From assembly GCA_902558435.1 (NCBI GenBank), contig CACEDU010000001.1:1-64000 (forward strand): a stretch of 64,000 nucleotides of DNA, in the 5' to 3' direction. A model generated the notes under the pieces. It saw only the letters and a program-made list of their open reading frames with translations, was not told where the DNA came from and did not search any database. The DNA is from an uncultured Pelagibacteraceae bacterium. GTDB taxonomy: Bacteria; Pseudomonadota; Alphaproteobacteria; Pelagibacterales; Pelagibacteraceae. Position 1 is the stretch's first letter; every line of letters starts with the position of its first letter. Of this stretch, positions 1-13,386 are shown one piece after another. The position numbers were made by a program, and so were the translations under genes.

Positions 1-314
1 TATCACATCGGATAACTGGTATAATAAATTTTTTTGCTATTACTTTAATAGGTTTATGGATAGCTTCATTATTATTGGGTGAGGGTTATTATGAACACAC
101 AAGTTCTTTTTTGTCTTCTTTTTTCGGTAAATTTATTTGTATAGGAATAATCTGGTCTTTCACATTTCAAGTTCTAAGTGAGATAAGGCATTTGGTGATG
201 GACTTAGGATATGGTTTTGAACCCAAAACTACAAAAATATCTGGATTGATTGTTCTGATTGGCTCTTTTCCTTTATCAGTTTTAATTTACGCTATCGGAA
301 GGTTAATAATTTAA
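1..314 (+). CDS. sdhC: Succinate dehydrogenase cytochrome b556 subunit SdhC (5' end outside window)
   Basis: This is the membrane anchor of complex II. The frame is open from base 3 and starts inside the SHRITG motif (bases 3-20), which contributes the quinone-site Ser/Arg of the family. The N-terminus lies before the window. Two further membrane segments follow, with the conserved I-R-H-L-x-x-D-x-G motif around bases 183-209. Aligning on that motif puts the usual haem-b axial His (E. coli His84, seven residues before the motif His) on a Gln codon at 168-170, so the haem ligand appears to be lost. The TAA stop overlaps the sdhD ATG in a TAATG junction, as expected for translational coupling. 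Identity is firm from the motif and from sdhDAB downstream. Confidence 0.93.
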   Translation, partial: SHRITGIINFFAITLIGLWIASLLLGEGYYEHTSSFLSSFFGKFICIGIIWSFTFQVLSEIRHLVMDLGYGFEPKTTKISGLIVLIGSFPLSVLIYAIGRLII

Positions 315-637
315 TGGGATCTGTAACTAAGAAATGGTTGTTTTTAAAAGTAAGTTCAGCAATTTTAATACCTTTAATGATATGGTTTACAATGAGTTTG
401 GCCTCTATTTATGACAAAAGCTATAATGAGGTACTAACATTTATATCTTCACAGCCATCCAAATTATTATTTAGCATGTTTTTGATTTTTGCATATTTTT
501 TCTCTGCATTAAGTATAAGCGAGGTTTTTGAAGATTATATTGAAGACAAAAATATCAAAAATGCCGCAAATAAAACCTTAAATATCTTTGCTATAGTATT
601 TCCATTATTAATAATTATCTTAGTATTTAATTTATAG
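314..637 (+). CDS. sdhD: Succinate dehydrogenase membrane anchor subunit SdhD
   Basis: This is the second complex II anchor, 107 aa with three hydrophobic segments (about residues 9-31, 51-70 and 87-107). The family signature E-D-Y is present at residues 73-75 (E. coli Asp82/Tyr83, quinone site). The His normally eleven residues before the Asp (E. coli His71, haem-b ligand) is Phe63 here, and the whole protein has no His or Cys. With the Gln in SdhC this suggests a complex II without haem b. Start ATG 314 shares a base with the sdhC stop. sdhA begins 2 bp downstream. The sequence is divergent, and the assignment rests on position, topology and the EDY motif. Confidence 0.9.
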   Translation: MGSVTKKWLFLKVSSAILIPLMIWFTMSLASIYDKSYNEVLTFISSQPSKLLFSMFLIFAYFFSALSISEVFEDYIEDKNIKNAANKTLNIFAIVFPLLIIILVFNL

Positions 638-639
638 TT

Positions 640-2415
640 ATGAGTTCGTACAAAATAATTGATCATGAATATGATGTAGTTGTCTTGGGTGCTGGTGGCT
701 CAGGTTTAAGAGCTGCTGTTGGCCTAAGTGAAGCTGGTCTAAAAACAGCCTGTGTTTCAAAAGTATTTCCCACAAGAAGTCATACTTCTGCTGCACAAGG
801 AGGTATTTCTGCAGCGTTAGGAAATATGGGTGAGGATGACTGGAGATGGCACATGTATGATACAGTTAAAGGTGCAGATTGGTTGGGCGACCAAGACTCA
901 ATTGAGTATTTGTGTAAAGAAGCCCCAGCAGCAGTGTTAGAATTAGAAAAGTATGGAGTTCCATTTAGTAGAACAGAGGATGGAAAAATCTATCAAAGAC
1001 CTTTTGGAGGTATGACAAAAAATTATGGGAACGAGACAGTTCAGAGAACATGTGCGGCTGCTGATAGAACAGGTCATGCAATACTTCACACTTTGTATGG
1101 TCAAGCCCTGAAGCACAATACAGAATTTTTTATTGAGTACTTTGCTTTAGATTTAATAATGAAAGATGGAGCATGCAAAGGTTTAATTGCTTGGAACCTT
1201 AACGATGGAACTATACACAGATTCAGATCTCACATTACAATTATTGCAACAGGAGGGTATGGAAAAGTATATTACTCAGCTACTTCTGCTCATACTTGTA
1301 CTGGGGATGGTAATGCGATGGTTTTAAGAGCTGGTTTACCTTTACAAGACATGGAATTTGTACAATTTCACCCCACTGGTATATACGGCCATGGAACTTT
1401 AATTTCAGAAGGTGTTAGAGGTGAAGGAGGTTATTTAGTAAATTCAAAAGGTGAAAGATTTATGGAGCGTTACGCACCAAAAGCAAAAGATTTAGCATCA
1501 AGAGATGTAGTAAGTAGATCAATTGCAGTAGAAATAAATGAAGGTAGAGGTATAGGAAAAGGACAAGATCATGTTCATCTTCATATAGATCACTTAGACC
1601 CTAAAGTTATAGAAGAAAGATTACCAGGTATTTCTGAAGCTTCTAAATTATTTGCTAACGTTGATGTAACTAAGGAGCCAATACCAGTTGTTCCAACTGT
1701 GCATTACAACATGGGGGGAATACCAACAAATTATAAGGCCGAAGTTCTTACAGTTAATGGATCGGAGAAAACTGTTCCTGGTTTAATGGCGATCGGAGAA
1801 GCTGCATGTGTATCTGTTCATGGTGCTAATAGATTGGGCTCAAACTCATTAATTGATCTTGTAGTTTTTGGAAGAGCAGCTGCAAAAAGAGCAGCAGAAC
1901 TTGTAAAACCAGGAATGAAACATGACGAAATCGATAAAAGTGAGACTGATAGATGTTTAGATAGATTTGATAAACTTAGAAACTCTCAAGGTTCTAACCC
2001 TACATCTGAACTTAGACTATCAATGCAAAAAACAATGCAGTCTAAGTGTGCTGTATTTAGAAGTGAAAAGACATTAAAGGAAGGTGTTGATGAAATAAGA
2101 AAACCTTTTGAGGGCATGGAAGCTTTATCTGTTAAAGATAAATCATTAATATTTAATACAGATCTAGTCGAAACTTTAGAATTCGATAACTTAATTAGAC
2201 AAGCGATTACTACTATGGACTCAGCTTATCATAGAAAAGAAAGTAGAGGAGCACATGCAAGAGAAGACTATCCGAAAAGAGATGATGAAAATTATATGCA
2301 ACATACTCTCTCATGGTGCAATGGCTCTAAAACAAAAATAAATTATAGACCAGTTCATAGATCAACACTAACTAATGATGTACAATATTTTCCTCCTCAG
2401 GAAAGAGTGTATTAA
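640..2415 (+). CDS. sdhA: Succinate dehydrogenase flavoprotein subunit
   Basis: This is the catalytic subunit of complex II. It oxidises succinate to fumarate on the cytoplasmic face and passes electrons through FAD to SdhB. At 591 aa it has the usual length. The N-terminal dinucleotide fold is V-L-G-A-G-G-S-G (about residues 15-22). The S-H-T-S-A-A-Q-G-G segment (about 47-55) carries the His that binds FAD covalently. The [21 protein letters not shown] block holds the dicarboxylate-binding and proton-shuttle residues. The C-terminal H-x-R-x-D-Y-P-x-R-D-D motif is present. It is the third gene of sdhCDAB, and its stop overlaps the sdhB ATG by one base. Confidence 0.98.
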   Translation: MSSYKIIDHEYDVVVLGAGGSGLRAAVGLSEAGLKTACVSKVFPTRSHTSAAQGGISAALGNMGEDDWRWHMYDTVKGADWLGDQDSIEYLCKEAPAAVLELEKYGVPFSRTEDGKIYQRPFGGMTKNYGNETVQRTCAAADRTGHAILHTLYGQALKHNTEFFIEYFALDLIMKDGACKGLIAWNLNDGTIHRFRSHITIIATGGYGKVYYSATSAHTCTGDGNAMVLRAGLPLQDMEFVQFHPTGIYGHGTLISEGVRGEGGYLVNSKGERFMERYAPKAKDLASRDVVSRSIAVEINEGRGIGKGQDHVHLHIDHLDPKVIEERLPGISEASKLFANVDVTKEPIPVVPTVHYNMGGIPTNYKAEVLTVNGSEKTVPGLMAIGEAACVSVHGANRLGSNSLIDLVVFGRAAAKRAAELVKPGMKHDEIDKSETDRCLDRFDKLRNSQGSNPTSELRLSMQKTMQSKCAVFRSEKTLKEGVDEIRKPFEGMEALSVKDKSLIFNTDLVETLEFDNLIRQAITTMDSAYHRKESRGAHAREDYPKRDDENYMQHTLSWCNGSKTKINYRPVHRSTLTNDVQYFPPQERVY

Positions 2416-3185
2416 TGGTACAGTTTAATTTACCGTCAAATTCAAAAATAAAAAAAGGTCAATACTACAAAGACAAAACAGGATCAAAAAATATAAGAAA
2501 AGTAAATGTTTATAGATGGGATCCATCTAAAAATGAAAATCCAAGAATTGATACTTATGAAGTTGATATGGATAATTGCTCTTCTAAAGTTTTAGATATT
2601 TTAAATAAAATCAAAAATGAAATTGATCCGTCTATCGCATATAGAAGATCATGTGCTCATGGAGTTTGTGGGTCATGTGCAATGAATATGAATGGAAAGA
2701 ACGGTCTAGCGTGTACCAAATCTCATTCTGAATTAGATGGAGATATCGATATTTATCCATTACCACATTTAAAAGTCTTAAAAGATTTAATTGGAGACTT
2801 AAGCAATCTTTACAAACAATACGAGTCAGTTGAACCTTGGCTAAAAACAACAAAAATAAATGACAAAGAAAACATTCAGACAAAAGAGGATAGAGCAAAA
2901 TTAGATGGTTTATATGAGTGTATAATGTGTGCATGCTGTTCAACATCCTGCCCAAGTTATTGGTGGAATGGTGAAAAATATTTAGGTCCTGCAGTTTTAC
3001 TTCAAGCTTACAGGTGGATAATTGATAGTAGAGATGAGGACAGAAAAGAAAGACTTAAAAAAGTTGCTGACGAACTTAAACTTTACAGATGTCATACTAT
3101 CTTGAATTGTACAAATGCTTGCCCTAAGGGCTTAAATCCTGCAAAAGCTATTGCAGAGATAAAGAAAATGCTTGCAACAGCTTGA
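2415..3185 (+). CDS. sdhB: Succinate dehydrogenase iron-sulfur subunit
   Basis: This 256-aa electron-transfer subunit links SdhA flavin to the membrane quinone site. It shows three cysteine clusters: C-A-H-G-V-C-G-S-C followed by a later Cys for the [2Fe-2S] plant-ferredoxin domain (about residues 80-100), [12 protein letters not shown] for the [4Fe-4S] centre (about 170-180), and [12 protein letters not shown] for the [3Fe-4S] and remaining ligands (about 227-238). The conserved P-S-Y-W-W-N quinone-site motif is intact. The ATG overlaps the sdhA stop (TAATG). A 24-bp gap separates it from mmsA. Confidence 0.98.
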   Translation: MVQFNLPSNSKIKKGQYYKDKTGSKNIRKVNVYRWDPSKNENPRIDTYEVDMDNCSSKVLDILNKIKNEIDPSIAYRRSCAHGVCGSCAMNMNGKNGLACTKSHSELDGDIDIYPLPHLKVLKDLIGDLSNLYKQYESVEPWLKTTKINDKENIQTKEDRAKLDGLYECIMCACCSTSCPSYWWNGEKYLGPAVLLQAYRWIIDSRDEDRKERLKKVADELKLYRCHTILNCTNACPKGLNPAKAIAEIKKMLATA

Positions 3186-3209
3186 TTACTTAATTAAATA
3201 ATTTCAATC

Positions 3210-5670
<2,461 letters not shown>

Positions 5671-6831
5671 ATGAATATCCACGAGCACCAGGCAAAAGAA
5701 ATACTTAAAAAGTATGGCGCGGTTGTACCCGAAGGCGTTTATGCTCTTAATGTAAATAAATTAATTGAAAAAGTAAAAAATCTCAAAGCTGATAAGTATG
5801 TATTAAAAGCTCAAATTCATGCAGGAGGAAGAGGAAAGGCTGGAGGAGTAAAAATTGTTGATAATATTGCTCTTTTGGAAGAGGAAGCGAAAAAATTGTT
5901 TGGTAAAACATTAGTTACTCATCAAACTGGACCCTCAGGAAGAGAGGTGAAAAGATTGTATGTTGAAACTGCATCAGAAATAGAAAAAGAATTCTATCTA
6001 TCTTGTCTTGTTGATAGAGCATCTGCGAAAATTGCATTTATTTCCAGCGATCAGGGTGGAATGAATATTGAGGAAGTTGCTGAAAAATCACCAGATAAAA
6101 TAATCACTACTAAAGTAGATTTTAATGAAAGTATTTCAGAGGAAGACTGTAACAAAATTATTAAAATTTTTGATTTAGACAACGATGCAAGTAAACAAAC
6201 AATCAATTTAATAAAATCAATTTACAAAATGTTCATTGATACAGATGCAAATTTAGTAGAGATAAATCCACTCATTTTAACCAAAAAAAACAAAATTGTA
6301 TGTTTGGATGCAAAGATGACTTTTGATGAAAATGCATTATTTAAACATCCAGAAATTCAGAAACTAAGAGATTTTAATGAAGAAGAAGAAACTGAAATTG
6401 AAGCAAGCAAACATGATCTTGCATACATTAAATTGGACGGAAATATAGGATGTATGGTAAATGGTGCTGGATTAGCAATGGCCACCATGGATATTATTAA
6501 ATTATATGGAGAAGAGCCTGCAAATTTTTTAGATGTAGGTGGTGGCGCCTCTAAAGAAAAAGTTTCAGCAGCATTTAAAATTATCTTATCTGACAAAAAT
6601 GTAAAAGGAATACTAATAAATATTTTTGGAGGAATAATGAGATGTGATGTACTTGCACAAGGCGTTGTAGATGCAGCAAAAGAAATTAAAATTAAAGTTC
6701 CTTTAGTAGTGAGACTAGCAGGCACAAATTTCAAAGAGGGAAAAGAAATTTTAGATAATTCAGGGTTAGAGATTATTTCTGCAAATGATTTATCCGATGC
6801 AGCAAAAAAAATTGTTGAGGCAATTAAATAA
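5671..6831 (+). CDS. sucC: Succinyl-CoA synthetase beta subunit
   Basis: This 386-aa ATP-grasp subunit of succinate-CoA ligase works with SucD to couple succinyl-CoA cleavage to nucleoside triphosphate synthesis. The N-terminal M-N-I-H-E-H-Q-A-K and the nucleotide-binding block [16 protein letters not shown] (about residues 44-59) are diagnostic. V-E-I-N-P-L (about 195-200) supplies metal ligands. The C-terminal CoA-ligase domain carries G-G-G-A and F-G-G-I-M-R-C-D. It begins immediately after the mdh stop and overlaps sucD by one base in TAATG. Confidence 0.98.
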   Translation: MNIHEHQAKEILKKYGAVVPEGVYALNVNKLIEKVKNLKADKYVLKAQIHAGGRGKAGGVKIVDNIALLEEEAKKLFGKTLVTHQTGPSGREVKRLYVETASEIEKEFYLSCLVDRASAKIAFISSDQGGMNIEEVAEKSPDKIITTKVDFNESISEEDCNKIIKIFDLDNDASKQTINLIKSIYKMFIDTDANLVEINPLILTKKNKIVCLDAKMTFDENALFKHPEIQKLRDFNEEEETEIEASKHDLAYIKLDGNIGCMVNGAGLAMATMDIIKLYGEEPANFLDVGGGASKEKVSAAFKIILSDKNVKGILINIFGGIMRCDVLAQGVVDAAKEIKIKVPLVVRLAGTNFKEGKEILDNSGLEIISANDLSDAAKKIVEAIK

Positions 6832-7706
6832 TGTCAGTTTTAATTAACAAGGATACAAAAGTAATTTGTCAAGGTTTCACTGGCGCTCATGGAACTTTTC
6901 ATTCTGAACAATCTATTAAGTATGGAACTAACTTGGTTGGTGGAGTTACTCCTAAAAAAGGAGGTCAAATTCATTTGGAAAGACCAGTATTTAATACTGT
7001 TAAAGAGGCTAAAGATCATACAGGTGCAAATGCAACAATGATTTATGTTCCTGCAAAGTTTGCAGCTTCAGCAATTATAGAGGCAATTGATTCATCTATA
7101 GAATTGATTGTATGTATAAGTGAGGGAATTCCAGTTTTAGACATGCTTAAAGTAAAAAGAAGACTTTCGAACTCTAAATCGAGACTTATTGGTCCCAACT
7201 GTCCAGGGATAATTACTCCTGATGAATGTAAAATTGGAATAATGCCTGGAAATATTCATAAAAAAGGAACAGTAGGAATTGTTTCTAGGTCAGGAACTTT
7301 AACTTATGAGGCTGTAGCCCAAACCTCAGAAAATGGCCTCGGTCAATCTACATGTATAGGAATAGGTGGAGATCCAATAAATGGTACAAATTTTATTGAT
7401 TGTCTAGATCTGTTTTTAAATGATGAAAAAACTGAGTCTATAGTCATGATTGGGGAGATCGGGGGTACTGCTGAAGAAGAAGCTGCTGAATTTATAAAAA
7501 ATCATAAGATAAAAAAACCAATGGTAGGATTTGTGGCTGGAATTACAGCACCACCTGGTAGACGAATGGGTCATGCTGGTGCAATTATATCAGGGGGAAA
7601 AGGTAACGCTGATGAAAAAATTAAAATTATGGAAAAATCTGGTATTACAATGGCAAAATCACCATCTGAAATTGGAATAACTCTATTGAATAAATTGTCT
7701 AATTGA
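6831..7706 (+). CDS. sucD: Succinyl-CoA synthetase alpha subunit
   Basis: This 291-aa CoA-binding subunit carries the phosphohistidine. The N-terminal CoA motif Q-G-F-T-G-x-H-G-T-F-H is at about residues 15-25. The active-site His248 sits in [15 protein letters not shown] and E-I-G-G-x-x-E-E-E-A-A are conserved helix-capping blocks that interact with the phosphohistidine. The start overlaps the sucC stop. It is followed by 33 bp before sucA, the only break in the sucCDAB run, where a weak TATAAT-like hexamer (7723-7728) may allow extra transcription of sucA. Confidence 0.98.
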   Translation: MSVLINKDTKVICQGFTGAHGTFHSEQSIKYGTNLVGGVTPKKGGQIHLERPVFNTVKEAKDHTGANATMIYVPAKFAASAIIEAIDSSIELIVCISEGIPVLDMLKVKRRLSNSKSRLIGPNCPGIITPDECKIGIMPGNIHKKGTVGIVSRSGTLTYEAVAQTSENGLGQSTCIGIGGDPINGTNFIDCLDLFLNDEKTESIVMIGEIGGTAEEEAAEFIKNHKIKKPMVGFVAGITAPPGRRMGHAGAIISGGKGNADEKIKIMEKSGITMAKSPSEIGITLLNKLSN

Positions 7707-7739
7707 TAACACCTTATTCGTGTATAATTATATTTAAAA

Positions 7740-10640
7740 ATGTCATCATCTAAAAATTTAGAATACAAAAAAACTTCATTTCTTAACAAATCAAATAGTG
7801 CATTTATAGAACAAATGTACGTGAAGTATGTAAATAATGATCCAAATTTACCTGAGAGTTGGAAAAAATATTTTATTGATATTGGCGATGATATTAATTC
7901 AATTGTTAAAGAGGTTAATGGACCATCTTGGAGTCCAAGAAAAAATAAAATTGATGAGAGTAAAATATTTGAAAATGAAATTGAGACACTAGAAAGTCAA
8001 AATAAAGAAATAGATCAAAACGATATAGTTTCAAGTAACAGTAATTCAATTAAAGCGGTCTCTTTGATTAGAGCTTATAGACAGCGTGGTCATTTATTAT
8101 CAAAAGTAGATCCATTAGAAATGAGAGAAAGTGAGTATCTTGACGAACTACATCCTGAAAACTATGGATTTAAAAAAGATGATTATAGTAAAAAAATTTA
8201 CTTAGATGGTGTCTTAAATAAAGAATATTCTAACATAAAAGAAATTCTCTCTGTATTAAGAAAAATTTATTGTGGAAATATTGGTTATGAATATATGCAT
8301 ATTTCAAATCCCACAGAGAGAAAATGGTTTCGTGATAGAGTTGAAAAAGATGAAAATGCATTGAAATTTACAGTAAATGGAAAAAATGCAATCTTAAACA
8401 AATTAATACAAGCTGAGGGTTTTGAAAAATTCTTACACACAAAATATGTGGGATCAAAAAGATTTGGTCTTGATGGTGGTGAAAGTTTAATACCTGCGTT
8501 AGAGCAAATAATTAAAATTGGCGGTCAGTCAAATATTAAAGAAGTTAAAATTGGCATGTCCCACAGGGGAAGACTAAATGTTTTAGCTAACGTTTTACAA
8601 AAATCATACAAAAGAATATTTAACGAGTTTGCTGGTGAAATTAATAATACAGAGGAAGATAGCGCCGGTGATGTGAAATATCATTTGGGAGCATCTTCCG
8701 ATAGAGAATTTGATGGAAATGTAGTTCATGTAAGTCTTACTGACAATCCTTCACATTTAGAAGCAGTCAATCCAGTTGTCTTAGGTCAAACTAGAGCAAA
8801 ACAATTTTTTCACAAGGATTTAAAAAGAAATAAGGTTATTCCAATTTTAATACATGGAGATGCTGCTTTTGCTGGACAGGGTGTAGTAGCTGAATGTTTT
8901 GCCATGTCTGGTTTACCAGGGCATAATACCGGTGGAACAATTCATATAATTGTAAATAATCAAATTGGATTTACAACTAGTCCAAGATTTGCAAGATCTT
9001 CACCTCACCCATCAGATATTGCTAAAATGGTTGAAGCGCCAATAATTCACGTTAACGGTGATGATCCAGAGGCTGTAGTTTATGGATCAAGAATTGCAAC
9101 AGAGTTCAGGCTTAAATTCAATCGAGACGTGGTTTTAGATTTAGTTTGTTATAGAAGATTTGGACATAATGAGGGAGATGAGCCCTCTTTTACTCAACCT
9201 CTAATGTACAAAAAAATAAGGTCACATCCTTCCACGGCAAAAATTTATGGATCAAAACTTATAGATGAGGATTTAATCTCAGAAAATGATTTAAATAATC
9301 AAATTAATAAATTTAAAACTTTGTTAGATGATCAATTTAAAACTGCAAAAGATTATAAGCCAAAAATAGAATGGTTTGAAGGAGCTTGGTCGAGTTACAA
9401 GCCTAAAAAAGGGAAAGATAAAAAGGGTATTACAGGTGCAGACCCTGATTTATTAAGAAATATCTCAGATAAAATAAATATAATTCCTAATGAAATTAAT
9501 GTTCATAAGACAATTAGTAAAATATTTCAAAACAGAAAAAAAACAATTGATCAAGGTTTTGATATTGATTGGTCGTCAGCAGAAGCACTAGCTTTTGGTT
9601 CATTGTTGGAAGAGGGTTTCCCAGTAAGGTTTGTAGGTCAAGACTCTGGAAGAGGAACTTTTAGTCAAAGGCATTCAGTTTTACGTAATCAATTAGATAA
9701 CACCAGATATATACCTTTAAATAGTATTTCAAAAAATCAGAAGAAATTCGAAATTGTAGATAGTTTCTTATCGGAGTTAGCAGTTCTTGGTTTTGAGTAT
9801 GGTTATAGTTTAGTTGAGCCTAATACATTAACAATCTGGGAAGCTCAATTTGGTGATTTTGCTAATGGAGCTCAAGTTATAATAGATCAATTTATATCTT
9901 CAGGTGAAAGAAAATGGCAGCGAGCCTCTGGTTTAGTAATGTTATTACCTCATGGATATGAAGGTCAGGGTCCCGAGCATTCATCTGCAAGATTAGAAAG
10001 ATTTTTACAGTTGTGTGCTAATGATAATCTTCAAGTGATGAATTGCACAACACCAGCTAATTACTTTCATGCTCTTAGAAGACAAGTCCATCGTGACTTT
10101 AGAAAACCTTTAGTTTTAATGACACCAAAGTCACTTTTAAGAAACAAATATTGTGTTTCAAGTATTGAGGATTTTAATAAGCAAACTTCATTTCACCGAA
10201 TTTTATGGGACCACGCACTAAATAAAGATACTAAAAATTTTATAAAATTGAAAAAATCTGATGAAATTAAAAAAGTTATTCTTTGTTCTGGAAAAGTTTA
10301 TTTTGACTTATTAGCTGCTAGAGAAAAAATTAAAAGAGACGATGTGATCTTGTTTAGAATAGAACAATTATATCCTTTTCCCGTAAAAAGCTTAGTCAAA
10401 GAGCTTAAGCCTTATACAAATAATGCTAAATTTTATTGGTGCCAAGAAGAACCAAAAAATATGGGAGCATGGTTTTCAGTGAGAGATTATATTCAATGGA
10501 CATTAGAAACTATTAAAGCTAAAAATAATAATATTTCTTATATAGGAAGAAATCCTGATGCATCTCCCGCAACTGGCTATGCAAAAAGGCATATGGTAGA
10601 ACAAGAAGAGATTATAAAAAAGGTTTTTGATGATGAGTGA
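7740..10640 (+). CDS. sucA: 2-oxoglutarate dehydrogenase E1 component
   Basis: This is the thiamine-diphosphate-dependent decarboxylase of the 2-oxoglutarate dehydrogenase complex, 966 aa. The short N-terminal E2-binding segment ([14 protein letters not shown], about 14-27) is typical of E1o. [10 protein letters not shown] (about 277-286) is near the cofactor. The ThDP motif is G-D-A-A-F to N-N-Q-I-G-F-T-T (about 378-418). The C-terminal transketolase-like half has [13 protein letters not shown] and E-A-Q-F-G-D-F-A-N. The final codons overlap the sucB start region by 8 to 11 bases, depending on which sucB ATG is used. Confidence 0.98.
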   Translation: MSSSKNLEYKKTSFLNKSNSAFIEQMYVKYVNNDPNLPESWKKYFIDIGDDINSIVKEVNGPSWSPRKNKIDESKIFENEIETLESQNKEIDQNDIVSSNSNSIKAVSLIRAYRQRGHLLSKVDPLEMRESEYLDELHPENYGFKKDDYSKKIYLDGVLNKEYSNIKEILSVLRKIYCGNIGYEYMHISNPTERKWFRDRVEKDENALKFTVNGKNAILNKLIQAEGFEKFLHTKYVGSKRFGLDGGESLIPALEQIIKIGGQSNIKEVKIGMSHRGRLNVLANVLQKSYKRIFNEFAGEINNTEEDSAGDVKYHLGASSDREFDGNVVHVSLTDNPSHLEAVNPVVLGQTRAKQFFHKDLKRNKVIPILIHGDAAFAGQGVVAECFAMSGLPGHNTGGTIHIIVNNQIGFTTSPRFARSSPHPSDIAKMVEAPIIHVNGDDPEAVVYGSRIATEFRLKFNRDVVLDLVCYRRFGHNEGDEPSFTQPLMYKKIRSHPSTAKIYGSKLIDEDLISENDLNNQINKFKTLLDDQFKTAKDYKPKIEWFEGAWSSYKPKKGKDKKGITGADPDLLRNISDKINIIPNEINVHKTISKIFQNRKKTIDQGFDIDWSSAEALAFGSLLEEGFPVRFVGQDSGRGTFSQRHSVLRNQLDNTRYIPLNSISKNQKKFEIVDSFLSELAVLGFEYGYSLVEPNTLTIWEAQFGDFANGAQVIIDQFISSGERKWQRASGLVMLLPHGYEGQGPEHSSARLERFLQLCANDNLQVMNCTTPANYFHALRRQVHRDFRKPLVLMTPKSLLRNKYCVSSIEDFNKQTSFHRILWDHALNKDTKNFIKLKKSDEIKKVILCSGKVYFDLLAAREKIKRDDVILFRIEQLYPFPVKSLVKELKPYTNNAKFYWCQEEPKNMGAWFSVRDYIQWTLETIKAKNNNISYIGRNPDASPATGYAKRHMVEQEEIIKKVFDDE

Positions 10641-11973
10641 AAAAATATTAGTTCCTTCATTAGGTGAGAGTATTACAGAAGCAACTGTTTCAAAATGGCT
10701 TAAAAAAGTTGGAGATCCAGTTGAAGCAGATGAAGCTATTGTCGAACTTGAGACTGATAAGGTTAACTTAGAAGTTCCATCACCATTAAGTGGAATTTTA
10801 TCAGAAATTAACTCAAAAGATGGAGATACTGTTGAAGTTGGGGCAGTGCTAGGTTCTGTTTCTGAAGGGAAATCAAATGTAGAGAAAAAAGCATCCTCAA
10901 AGCAAGAAAAAGAAGTAGAAACCGTTCCTGAAGATCTATTAAAAGAAGAAAATACAAACGTCATAAATCTAGAAATAGAGAAAAAACCTACTCCAAAATT
11001 AGATAATATTTCTGCAACTAGCAAAGAAGAGCCAATGGAACTTTTAGATGAGGTTAATGAAGAACCTCTTCTACTAACTGATGAAGTTCAAACAAACCAA
11101 ACTACAAAAGTTAATCCTATTGTTCTTTCACCAGCGGTGAGAAAAATTGCTGCTGAAAATAATATTGATGTGGAAAAGGTTAAAGGTACAGGAAGAGATG
11201 GTAGAGTATTAAAAGGTGACCTTTTAAGCTTGATGGGAACAAATCCACAACCTAATCAAAGAAGAATTCAATATGGTGAAGAAGAGAGAATTAAAATGAC
11301 AAGGTTAAGACAAACTATAGCTAAAAGACTTAAACAAGCGCAAGAAAATGCAGCAATGTTAACAACTTTTAATGAAGTTGATATGTCTAGTATAATGTCG
11401 ATGAGAAAGGACAACCAAGAAGATTTTAAAAGTAGATATGGAATAAAGCTAGGATTAATGTCATTCTTTGTAAAAGCCTGTGTCGTTGGCTTAAAATTAT
11501 TTCCAGCAATAAATGCTGAAATTGAAGGTGAAGATATTATTTACAAAAATTATTATAATATAAGTTTTGCAGTTGGCACTGATAAAGGATTGGTTGTACC
11601 AGTTTTGAGAAATGCGGACGAAATGTCATTTGCTGATATTGAAAAAGAAATTAAAAGACTTTCAGAAAAAGCCAATAGCGGAAATTTGTCAATTGAGGAT
11701 CTTCAGGGAGGAACATTCACAATTAGTAATGGTGGAGTTTATGGTTCAATGTTATCAACTCCTATTTTGAACCCACCTCAATCTGGTGTTTTGGGAATGC
11801 ATAATATTGTAGAAAGACCAGTTAATGTTAATGGTGAAATAAACATTAAACCAATAATGTATTTGGCATTATCATATGATCATAGAATAATAGATGGAAA
11901 AGAGTCCGTTACTTTTCTAAAAACTGTAAAGGAGAATCTTGAGGACCCTAGAAGATTATTTTTAAACATATAA
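10633..11973 (+). CDS. sucB: 2-oxoglutarate dehydrogenase E2 (dihydrolipoyl succinyltransferase)
   Basis: This E2 core transfers the succinyl group from lipoyl-lysine to CoA. It has one lipoyl domain (residues about 1-75, modified Lys in E-T-D-K-V), a Glu/Lys/Pro-rich linker, and a peripheral subunit-binding domain ([12 protein letters not shown], about 160-200). The catalytic acyltransferase domain ends with the active-site block [10 protein letters not shown] chose the ATG at 10633 because the protein then begins M-S-E-K-I-L-V-P. An ATG at 10630 and a TTG at 10627 are also in frame. Every choice overlaps sucA. The stop overlaps lpd in TAATG. Confidence 0.96.
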   Translation: MSEKILVPSLGESITEATVSKWLKKVGDPVEADEAIVELETDKVNLEVPSPLSGILSEINSKDGDTVEVGAVLGSVSEGKSNVEKKASSKQEKEVETVPEDLLKEENTNVINLEIEKKPTPKLDNISATSKEEPMELLDEVNEEPLLLTDEVQTNQTTKVNPIVLSPAVRKIAAENNIDVEKVKGTGRDGRVLKGDLLSLMGTNPQPNQRRIQYGEEERIKMTRLRQTIAKRLKQAQENAAMLTTFNEVDMSSIMSMRKDNQEDFKSRYGIKLGLMSFFVKACVVGLKLFPAINAEIEGEDIIYKNYYNISFAVGTDKGLVVPVLRNADEMSFADIEKEIKRLSEKANSGNLSIEDLQGGTFTISNGGVYGSMLSTPILNPPQSGVLGMHNIVERPVNVNGEINIKPIMYLALSYDHRIIDGKESVTFLKTVKENLEDPRRLFLNI

Positions 11974-13367
11974 TGGCTGATAAATTTGATGTTACAGTAA
12001 TTGGTGGCGGTCCTGCAGGATACGTTTGTGCTATAAGATTGGCTCAATTAGGTTTAAACACTGCATGTATTGAGTCAAGAGGATCTTTAGGAGGAACTTG
12101 TTTAAATATTGGATGTATACCATCAAAAAGTTTATTAAATCTCTCTGAGAATTTCCATAAAGCTAAAAATTTTGCTGATATTGGTATTGAAACAGGTGAG
12201 ATAAAACTAAATTTAAAAAAAATGATGGAAAACAAAGAAAAATCAGTATCGACGTTGACAAAAGGCGTGGAATTTTTATTTAAAAAAAATAAGGTCACAT
12301 ACATTAAGGGTACTGGAACATTAATTAAAAAAGATGAAATATTAGTAAAAAATAACAATCAAGAGATAAAAATAAAGTCTGACAAAATAATTATTAGTAC
12401 TGGCTCTGCTCCTTTACCTCTTCCTGGTATAGAGTTTGATGAAAAGCAAATACTATCTTCTACAGGTGCATTATCTATTTCTAAACTACCAAAAAAAATG
12501 ATTGTTGTAGGTGGCGGCTATATTGGTTTAGAAATGGGATCAGTTTGGTCGCGATTGGGAACTGAGGTTCAAGTTATAGAGTATCTAGATCATATTACTC
12601 CTGGATTAGATAAAGAAATTTCAAGTGAGTTTATGAAAATTTTGAAAAAACAAAATATTAAATTTGATTTAAAAACTAAGGTTGAAAAAATTTCTAAAAA
12701 TAGTGAAGGAGTTACAGTTGAAATTTCAAATGAAGGAAAAAAAAGTAAGTTAGAAGCAGATGTAGTTCTTATTTCAGTAGGTCGAAAACCTTATACTGAT
12801 AATTTAAATTTAGATAAGATTGGTGTTAGTATGGACAAAAAAGGTAGAATTAAAGTTGATAAAAATTTTGAAACAAACATTAAAAATATTTACGCAATAG
12901 GCGATGTGATAGATGGTCCTATGCTTGCTCACAAGGCAGAGGAAGAAGGAATTGCTGTTGCGGAACTTATTGCAGGCCAATCAGGTCATGTAAATTATAA
13001 TTTGATACCAGGAGTAATATATACATCTCCAGAAGTTGCTTATGTGGGTGAAAATGAGGAGCAGCTTAAAGAAAAAAATATCAGTTATAAAATTGGAAAA
13101 TTTCCTTTCATGGCAAATTCAAGAGCTAAGGCAATAAACGAGCCCGAGGGATTCGTAAAAATATTAGCGGATAGAGCAACAGATCGCGTTTTAGGTGTAC
13201 ATATTATTGGTCCACATGCTGGAGAAATGATCGCTGAGATGTCTGTTGCTATGGAATTTGGTGCTAGTTCTGAGGATATTGCAAGAACCTGTCATGCTCA
13301 TCCAACCTTCTCAGAGGCAATCAAAGAGGCAGCATTATCTGTAGATAAAAGACAGATTCACTCTTAA
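11973..13367 (+). CDS. lpd: Dihydrolipoyl dehydrogenase (E3)
   Basis: This FAD disulfide oxidoreductase (464 aa) re-oxidises dihydrolipoamide with NAD+. The N-terminal FAD fold is G-G-G-P-A-G-Y (about residues 10-16). The redox disulfide is in G-G-T-C-L-N-I-G-C-I-P-S-K (about 41-53). The NAD fold is V-G-G-G-Y-I-G-L-E. The second FAD motif is I-G-D-V. The C-terminal interface carries the catalytic H-A-H-P-T-F-S-E. Its place directly after sucAB, with a one-base overlap, suggests it mainly serves the 2-oxoglutarate dehydrogenase complex. It may be shared with other lipoyl complexes. Confidence 0.97.
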   Translation: MADKFDVTVIGGGPAGYVCAIRLAQLGLNTACIESRGSLGGTCLNIGCIPSKSLLNLSENFHKAKNFADIGIETGEIKLNLKKMMENKEKSVSTLTKGVEFLFKKNKVTYIKGTGTLIKKDEILVKNNNQEIKIKSDKIIISTGSAPLPLPGIEFDEKQILSSTGALSISKLPKKMIVVGGGYIGLEMGSVWSRLGTEVQVIEYLDHITPGLDKEISSEFMKILKKQNIKFDLKTKVEKISKNSEGVTVEISNEGKKSKLEADVVLISVGRKPYTDNLNLDKIGVSMDKKGRIKVDKNFETNIKNIYAIGDVIDGPMLAHKAEEEGIAVAELIAGQSGHVNYNLIPGVIYTSPEVAYVGENEEQLKEKNISYKIGKFPFMANSRAKAINEPEGFVKILADRATDRVLGVHIIGPHAGEMIAEMSVAMEFGASSEDIARTCHAHPTFSEAIKEAALSVDKRQIHS

Positions 13368-13386
13368 TATATTTCATAATTTTTTT

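Noticed and set aside
6357..6734. 125-codon minus-strand frame inside sucC
   Set aside because: It is antisense to a strongly conserved gene, with no start context or family motif.
7703..7728. Possible promoter in the 33-bp sucD-sucA gap
   Set aside because: TATAAT is present, but the only TTGATA is 14 bp away, too close for a normal promoter. sucA is more simply part of the upstream operon.
10503..11024. Long open reading frame (173 codons) on the minus strand across the sucA-sucB junction
   Set aside because: It is antisense to the sucA 3' end and the sucB lipoyl/linker region, both clearly coding. The translation is Ser/Phe-rich with no recognisable motif, as expected from the complement of AT-rich codons.
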